Source: Nicotiana tabacum (taxonomy: Eukaryota > Streptophyta > Magnoliopsida > Solanales > Solanaceae). From it: a DNA stretch of 64,000 bases. The notes under the pieces were generated by a model, which did no database searches, had not been told where the DNA came from, and worked only from the letters and a program-made list of their open reading frames with translations. The first letter of the stretch is position 1. The number at the start of each line of letters is the position of its first letter. The position numbers and the translations under genes were made by a program. Of the stretch, positions 57,181 through 64,000 are shown in pieces. The DNA is taken from assembly GCF_000715075.1 (NCBI RefSeq), contig NC_134082.1:137938948-138002947 (forward strand), given 5' to 3'.

Positions 57181-58047
57181 TCAGGCTTGGCGACCATTTT
57201 TCGGCTTTTCTTCTACTTCGGCAATAGCTTCAATGGCCTTCAACACCGTATCAAATTTCTCATCTTCACAAATCATTCCGACTATTGGATCGGTGTAGTG
57301 AGCAAGCAACGGATTATTCTTCATATCAGGAGCCTCTTTGACCCGAAAAGCAATTCTTTCAACATCAATCAAATCTTCAACTACCCTTTTGAGGGTCCAA
57401 CAGTCCTTCGTACTGTGTCTCACTGCTCTAGAGTGGTATTCACATCTAAAATCAGCTCGATGTGTGGGGGACTCAAGGTTCGACCGGTTTGGGGCAACTG
57501 GCTGCAGCAGACCTAACTTGATTAGCTTTTGGAACAAGCTTGAATACGATTCACCAATAAGGGTGACTGATTCTTTCTGAAAGGCTCTCTTGGGCGAGGA
57601 TTGTACTGGGGGACATTTGGTTGGGATTATATGGAGCTTTGTAAGGATGGGCATTTCTAGGATGTGGAGAGTGGTTTTGTGTATAATGTTGCGGTCACGT
57701 GTAAGGTTGAGTGTTCATCACCGCATAGGGAGGCGGTGCCACGATATAAGCATCATCTTGAAGGGGATAATAGTATGGTGGGACCTTAGGAAACACATAT
57801 GATGGGGTGAATGACCTGCGGGCCCCCTCGAGCTCGAAGCCATCATGGCTCCCTCTTCTCTCCCATTTTCTTTATCAAACCCTCTGAACCATTCTGAACG
57901 GTCTCTGATGCAGCCTTAAAAGCTGACTTGACTCAAGATTCTGCCTGTTTTCAAACCATTTTCAACCATCTCCCCAATTTTGATAACCTCATCGAACGAC
58001 TTACCTATAGTGGACATCATGTTCTGGAAGTAGTATGCCTCTTGGGA
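57181..58047 (-). pseudogene. Partial gag of D (C-terminal capsid half and nucleocapsid)
   Basis: Minus-strand frames show AYYFQNMMSTIGKSFDEVIK and MVENGLKTGRIL (about 57925-58045), the end of the capsid domain. After a frameshift, the 157-codon ORF 57181-57654 has ESVTLIGESYSSLFQKLIKL, the variant knuckle CEYHSRAVRHSTKDCWTLK (C-x2-H-x5-H-x4-C) and NPLLAHYTDPIVGMICEDEK. The first half of gag is absent: beyond 58047 the sequence is T/A-rich leader. It is a remnant, not a working capsid gene. The plus-strand ORFs over the same bases are shadows. Confidence 0.8.
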
Positions 58048-59881
58048 ATGCAAGAAAACATTTATAATTTCTGTCTCTCCTTAATCTCTCTTGATTTTCT
58101 CATTTGGTTCTGTCGCTCTTTTATTTTTTTGGCACTCTTTTTCTCTTTTTTTGGTCACTCTTTTATTTTTTATCGCTCTTTTTTTTCCTTTTATTTTTGT
58201 CACTCTTTTCTTTCTTTTTCACTCAAATTGTTCTCTTTTTTTTCAATTTATTTTTCACTCAATTTATTTTATGGCTATGATCGAATCCGATAGGGATTGC
58301 CTATGTATCATGACACCGAATGAATCAGATCGTTACTTAGTTCAGGAACATCAGGAATGGGGTAAATAAACTAACTCTTTTTTCTAATTTATTCAACATT
58401 TTTTAAATAGGCAAATCCTACCTAAAAAGCTTTTAAAAGAAAAATATTTGGACTTTGGATTATGAAAAAAAAAATTCGAAAGAAAGACTTCTAAAAAAAA
58501 ATTCTTTTGTTTTGACATTTGGGAATTTCAGAAGTAAAATGAAAATATTTTTGTTTGAATTTTTATTTGTTTTCTCTTTTATTTGTAAGAAGAAATAAGA
58601 TATTTTTGGATTTTGAATGTTGCCTCTTAATTTTCGAAAGAGGGACTTTTCAGAAAATATTTGGAATTTTTTAAATTTTTGTTTTTAAATTTACCAAAAA
58701 AACTTCTAAAGAAAAACAAAAATATTTCGGACTTCAATTTTCAAATTTTTTATGACATTTACGAAAGAAAGACTTTTAAAGAAGGAAAAGAATTTTTTTT
58801 GGATTCTTTTTTTTCTGAATATATTTGGATTTTTGAGAAAACTAATTCAAAATAAACGAAACCCGCATTTTGGATTTTGATTTTTGATTGATTTTCTTTT
58901 TATTTCTTTTTTCCGTATGAAAGACTTCAGAAAGAAGGAAATTATTTTTGAGTTTAAAAATATTTTATTTTTTTTTTTTGAATTTTCTAAGGAAATGCTT
59001 CTAAAGAAGGAATTAAAGGAAAATATTTTTGGATTTTTAAAAATTGGGGCCAGAACCAATGAGGTTTCCCTGCGTATCTCACATCCGGTGAGAATCAGAC
59101 CCGCGTAGTTCGGTCAATTTTGACATAACCAGGTAAACATGATATTGACTCATTTTGAAATGACTCTTTTTTTTCAATTTTCATCTTTTTTATTTTTTAT
59201 TTTTTCTTTTTTTAAAAAAAAAAATTCGGCAGAGTTTCAGGATATTTTTCCAAATACCAGGGTTTTCAAAATCTGACTTATTTCTCTTCTACTTCACTCT
59301 TGATTTTCTCTTGATTTTCTTTTCTTAGACGATCAACATGCAAGCCGAAGAAAATAAATGTACAAATAGCATATAAGATGCATCAGGATGGTCTTTTATT
59401 TCGGGTACTCCTATCCTAGACGGAACCAACCCCTGTGTTGAGTCCCCAAAGTCAAATGTACGTGATGCAAAAAACGTTCCTACTAGGGATCCGGCATGAG
59501 GCTATGTTATTTTAGGTTTTAACCTGTGGTGAGTGTTTTAGACCTGGCTTACCCAAGGAGACAACTTGATCCGAGGTGGGAGTGACGTACCGGAAGCACG
59601 AAAGTTTATCTGGCTAGTGGCTGATTCATCCTCATTCTATTTGGTATGACCTCTAAGAGAAAAGCGGCCATGCGAACGTGTGCAACATGTTTTTTAGAAG
59701 ATTCAGAAGGGAGGCGTAAGAAGACATTTTAACACAATTCAAATAATATCAAAGCGGTAAATGAGAAGCAATTAGCACCTTAAGCCCACCAAATATAGTA
59801 ATATCAACAATTAATAAAGCCAAGTAAAAATCGTATTAACAAGCTCGAATTCTTAATCCTGAACTAGAGATTCTGGAAATC
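58048..59881 (-). other. Leader of D
   Basis: About 1.8 kb of A/T-rich non-coding sequence with tracts such as TTTTTATTTTT. Recurrent TACGTAGGC-type blocks lie on the minus strand at 58296-58346 and 59061-59114 (the latter reads GATACGCAGGGAAACC). GTGTTGAGTC…TCCTAGACGGAACC (59410-59450) is the complement of the CTAGGACAGGT…GACTCAACAC stretch in B's leader. Confidence 0.65.
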
Positions 59882-59901
59882 AATCACCAGTAGAGTCGCC
59901 A
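59882..59901 (-). other. Primer binding site of D, tRNA-Arg type
   Basis: Minus-strand TGGCGACTCTACTGGTGATT lies four bases after the LTR end (…GTGTGACAGCTC). It shares TGGCGACTCTnCTGG with the sites of A and B. Confidence 0.75.
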
Positions 59902-59905
59902 GAGC

Positions 59906-62900
59906 TGTCACACATCCTTTTTATGCAGGGGGATAGGGAGTATTTCAAACTAAAGTGACATTAATCAAAATGTGATTAATTATTAGATTTAGAATCGTCA
60001 TTTGGGATAATTTATGGTGTCCGAAGTCACCGGTTTATTTTGAATCCCAAATCGAGGAAATTTGACTTTGTTTAAAGTCTGCAAAACCAGAAGACCGAGT
60101 AAGAAATTCTGTTAACCCAGGAGAAGGTGTTAGGCACTCCCAGGTTCTGTGGTTTTAGAACAGTCGCTTTAATCATACCTGGCTTAATTAACTTTGTTTA
60201 ATTATGTATTTTTAAACCTACGTGCATTTTACCCTTTACCGCTTTTAATTATGGCATTTATGGATTTAATCTAGAAACGGATTACATGTGTGTACATCCG
60301 CTTTATTTGGGGGCACTAAAATCATGTCACGCGCACGTGTACACAATTAGTCGCTTTTTATTTATTTAAGATTGTTTGGCCGAAGTTGCGCGAACGCATA
60401 CCTCTATTTAATTTGTGGAAATAGTAATTATATCACACGAACATGTACAAAATTATGATAGTAATTTAAGGAACGCGCTTAAAGCATTTCTACGAATATT
60501 TGTGAATTAACTAAATTCCTAAACTTTTTTGAGACTTATTGTAAGAGGTAAGGAAAGCAAAAGCTGAGTCATTATAATGGGACCTAATTATTAACGCCAT
60601 GCCTTACTAAACTCGGACTAACCACAAGATCCCATCAGCATTGTAACATTTGAGAAAAACAATTTTCCTAAATATGAAATGTGGGAGATGTTTATTTAAT
60701 TAATTGATTTATTTCTTCACCTTAGTGTGCACGACATACAATAGTTATGGAGCAAAATTTGGATTAGTCAACGGAAGGGCAAACTAATGAGCATTTTAAA
60801 TTTTGATGTACCAATAGCTAAACTTGAACTTGGGCCTCATATAGGGCTGAACAGCAGGCGGGCCTGCTAATGGTCATGTGAAGCCCATTTGGACTCCTTC
60901 CAATAGAGTCCAAATCCATGGACTCTAAAGAGTTCAGTCATGAACATCAAAAGCCAACCAATATTACAAAACCAAATAATTAAATGAGTAATCAACTTTA
61001 CCAATCTTCATTAAATAGCATAGCTAAAAGATGAATAATTATGTGCTGGACGTAAACAAAATGTAATACAGATTACAAATTTTGTCCACCTAATACTAAA
61101 TCAACACATTCTATTCAAAGAAAATTCCTTCTGGGATGTGTACTCCCCATTGTTCTCCAACTGAAACTCTTAATTTACACGGAGAAAGACATTGGCCTGT
61201 CCTTGTAAATCATATGGTCATGCGCATCTACCAAATGAATAAACAACATACTATAATTAGATGTCACTACATAAATCATTTTTAGCATGGATCAACATTT
61301 AAAGAATCAAATCAAATTGCAACAGATGCTGTGTCAACTCTAAAATGATTTAAAAATCATAAACTTTCTTAAGCTTAAGACATAGACAAACTCAATCATG
61401 AATATAGAAGGAAAGAATAAGACTTGTAAGTAAACTCAGACAACAAGAACAAATGAATTCACAGGAAACAACATTTCAAATTTTATTATCAAGTTTCCAA
61501 GAGACATCATAGGTGAGATTTCAACATACCTAAGCAGAATTCAAAGAACTGAGACCAAATAAAGGTCATAAAATCCAAGGAGAAAACTTAGAAGAAAAAG
61601 CAGCAGCAGGTACGCAGGAGAATAACAATGAAGAAAACTCCAGAATAAACTTCAACTTCAGCTCAAGAACCAACTTAAAAGACCAAGGATTAAAAAAAAC
61701 CAAAACTTTTGAATTTTTGTGTGAGTGCCAATTGCAGAAAATTTTGTATCTTTTCTATTTAAATGCCAAAATCAGTGTCAAAAAATGAAAGGAAAATTCT
61801 GAAGTGCAGAGAGTATTTTCAATATGTGAAATCTATGTGTAAGTCTGTCCTTTATATAGAGTGTAGGAATGCAAAAGGATAGGAATGAGAGAAGGTCTAA
61901 TAGGGAATATTCCCGAATGAATTTCAGGGATGTCAGCTATAAAAAGGGACAAGAAATCATCTTTTAACAGATTTTGGTACAGCTATCCTTTTTATCCAAT
62001 TTTCAGCATCGTTTTAACACTAAAAATGTACAGCTATCCAATACTAGAAGCTTCTGACATTTTTATCTAAAGTTCCCCCATTTTTTACTTCCCAATTGAC
62101 CTTTTTATGTTCTGCTTAATACAAATGGCCACCCCAATTTTAACTTAATTTCTGATTCTCAATGCCCTAAGTTTCCATGTTCCTTTAGACCCCCTCAAGT
62201 TTCAATTTCAAAGAAACACACTGATATGAATAAATATAAATCAACCAAAATCTTTAACAAGTTAATTGATAATATATGCAATTGAACACACTAACTGAAT
62301 CCGGCCAGAACAAAAAATTAAACAAAAATGATAAGCCAAAAGATAATAATTCCAAATCATGTAATTAACTTAAATAACCTATTTTAAATTACACTAATGA
62401 AATTACTAAACAACAACTAACTAGTGATTAAATTAAAAAAAACCGAAAGAAAAAAGAAAAAGTAACAAGTAGAGGGAAAGGAACATATAGTGATCTGGCC
62501 GGAAATGGTTGAACAAACAAGACGAATCAATGAATGACGATGACGACGAAGCTTGCCCGGTCAGTATTGACTTGGCTGGAATCCGGAGAGCTTCGAAATG
62601 AGCCGAAAATGACACTAATCGATTGTTCTTACTGGAGAACAATCGATTGGCATAAATTTCGACTCGAATCGAGCCTTGAAACAGTTGAAAATCAGAAAGA
62701 GGTACGGATTATGATTTTTGTTTCTTTTGGAATTTCAGATTTGGAATTAAAGCAAATGGGTGAGGCTTTTGGGAAAATTAATGGTGGATATGAGATGAGG
62801 AGAGTGTGGTGGTTGTCTGGTATGAATTTGGGTGAAATTGGAGTAACGCCACCGCCGTAGGCAATTTCCAGCGGGGCGGCGGCCGGTGGTGAGAGGCAGA

Positions 62901-63624
62901 GTGTGAGAGAGGAGAAAGGGGGGATCATGAGGGATTTGGGGGTTAGGGGGTCTTTTCGGACATATTTAAGGGCTTGAGTAGGTTAGTTCTCAGCCATTAA
63001 TTAGATCATAATTGATCAATGGCTGAGATTAATTAGGGGAGAAACAATATTGTTTGGCTGGTAGGGATTGGGACCGAATCAGGCAGGGAGTATGGGAATT
63101 GAACTAGGGGAGTTTATGTCATTTGGGCCATTATTTTTTTTGGATAGTTCCGATTTGATAGCCTTTTCCTTTTATTCTTCTTTTTCTTAATCTTAATCTA
63201 AAAAACCTAAATTAAATTCTAAATTAAACTAAAGTATAAAATTAAACTAATTATATATTTATAATATTTACAAAAATTAGTTAATCCTAAATTAATGAAG
63301 AGGAAATTACCAATCTAAAATTGAAAGCTAAAAAGGTAAAAATGAGCACAATTTTGTTTGTGATTTTTTTTAATAATACAATTAATTAACGTCTTATCCT
63401 TAAAAATGCAAATAACAACCTAAAATGCAATTCGTGAAATTTTGAACATTTTTAGGGTATTTTTCATGATTTTAAAATATTAAATCTGCACAAAAATGAA
63501 ACTAAATGCAAACAATTAACAAGAAATTCCTACAAAATTCTATAAAAATGAAAATAATTTAGAAAAATATTTTTTTTTATTTTTGTAGGAGCATTTCTAG
63601 TTGGGAAAAAATCATGTGTTCACA
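59906..63624 (-). repeat. 5' LTR of D
   Basis: On the minus strand it begins TGTGAACACATGATTTTTTCCC and ends GGATGTGTGACA, about 3.7 kb. The terminal portion (60000-60170) carries the block shared with the LTRs of A and B. A GC-rich stretch (GCCACCGCCG…GCGGGGCGGC at 62840-62890) stands out from the AT-rich remainder. ORFs at 62433-62928 in both strands have no domain and are not called. Confidence 0.75.
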
Positions 63625-64000
63625 CTTCGTAATGCATTAATAGATCATTTATGGGAGAATACTAGAGGTTGAAGTTGAATATTTATGTAGTATTTTTAAT
63701 AAATTTAATCGTTATGTAATATGTATTTAATTAATCTTGTATCGCAATGATTTCACTTTTATTTGAATTATTAGTTAATCTATAATAATTTCTTACAAAT
63801 TATATTGATAAATTTTATAAAATTGTTTTAATGAAAATTACAAATTAATGAAAATAAAAGATAGAATTTGTTTTAATGGAAATTAAAAAATTAAAATTGA
63901 AATGAAAAATAATAATATAATATAGAAGAGAGAGAAGAATATAAAAAAATTATTCTCTTTTGGAGGAAAAATGGGGGAATGGTTGGAGTAAGTTGTCTCC
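63625..64000. other. Flank right of element D
   Basis: AT-rich sequence with no ORF, repeat family or RNA gene that I recognise. A weak duplication of TTTGTTTTAATG-AAAATTA type lies around 63820-63890. The element's other target site copy cannot be tested because its 3' LTR is not in the window. Confidence 0.5.

Larger units (their letters stand above)
55010..63624 (-). mobile_element. Tat/Ogre-like LTR retrotransposon D (3'-truncated, minus strand)
   Basis: A single LTR (59906-63624), a tRNA-Arg-type primer site at 59882-59901, a leader, part of gag and the integrase C-terminal end are arranged on the minus strand. Protease through the integrase core is missing. The 3' end is lost where sequence meets the Tekay-like LTR end at 55009, before the expected polypurine tract and second LTR. 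It is related to A and B by the gag, primer site, leader blocks and terminal LTR domain, but its LTR is longer (3.7 kb). Confidence 0.8.

Noticed and set aside
57187..57802. Plus-strand ORFs across the D gag region
   Set aside because: They are shadows on the opposite strand of the gag sequence, which itself matches a known family on the minus strand.

Overview
This is a repeat-rich plant nuclear window with no prokaryotic signature. It holds spliceosomal exons, MITEs and kilobase-scale nests of Ty3/gypsy LTR retrotransposons. The style of the retroelement proteins and LTRs points to Solanaceae, probably a large-genome genus such as Nicotiana. That placement is inference from recognised repeat families, not from a database search.

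The only host gene I can support is at the left edge, on the minus strand: the first two exons of a glyoxalase I / VOC-superfamily gene (exon 1 at 4200-4384, exon 2 at 37-151, the rest beyond the window). Intron 1 has been enlarged by a complete 3.75 kb LTR element (180-3932) with a perfect 5-bp target-site duplication (CTGAG). The element sits only 28 bp from the exon 2 splice acceptor. Upstream of the gene (4505-6434) lie a putative TATA box, a hAT-type MITE with an 8-bp near-duplication, a Stowaway-type MITE with TA duplications, and small hairpins and tandem repeats.

From about 6435 to 55009 there is one nest of retrotransposons. The outermost is a plus-strand chromovirus (Tekay/Del-like) with decayed gag, protease, RT, RNase H, integrase and chromodomain. 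Its 5' LTR is missing and its 3' LTR is split (11590-12498 and 53309-55009). The split is caused by a minus-strand, apparently non-coding element with related LTRs (12499-15384 and 50459-53308). That element in turn contains Tat/Ogre-like element A (17037-30651) and a probable solo LTR (31827-34158 plus 48228-48835). The solo LTR is itself split by Tat/Ogre-like element B (34159-48227). A third Tat/Ogre-like element, D, lies on the minus strand at 55010-63624. Its 3' end is cut off at the Tekay LTR boundary.

A, B and D share a tRNA-Arg-type primer binding site, broken gag, a remnant of the integrase C-terminus with the rest of pol missing, a conserved 3' LTR domain, different tandem-repeat arrays in their 3' untranslated regions, and a recurrent ~50-bp non-coding block ending in TACGTAGGC. 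All look non-autonomous. The last 376 bases are AT-rich sequence in which I recognise nothing. I found no rRNA, tRNA, CRISPR or bacterial-type operon.
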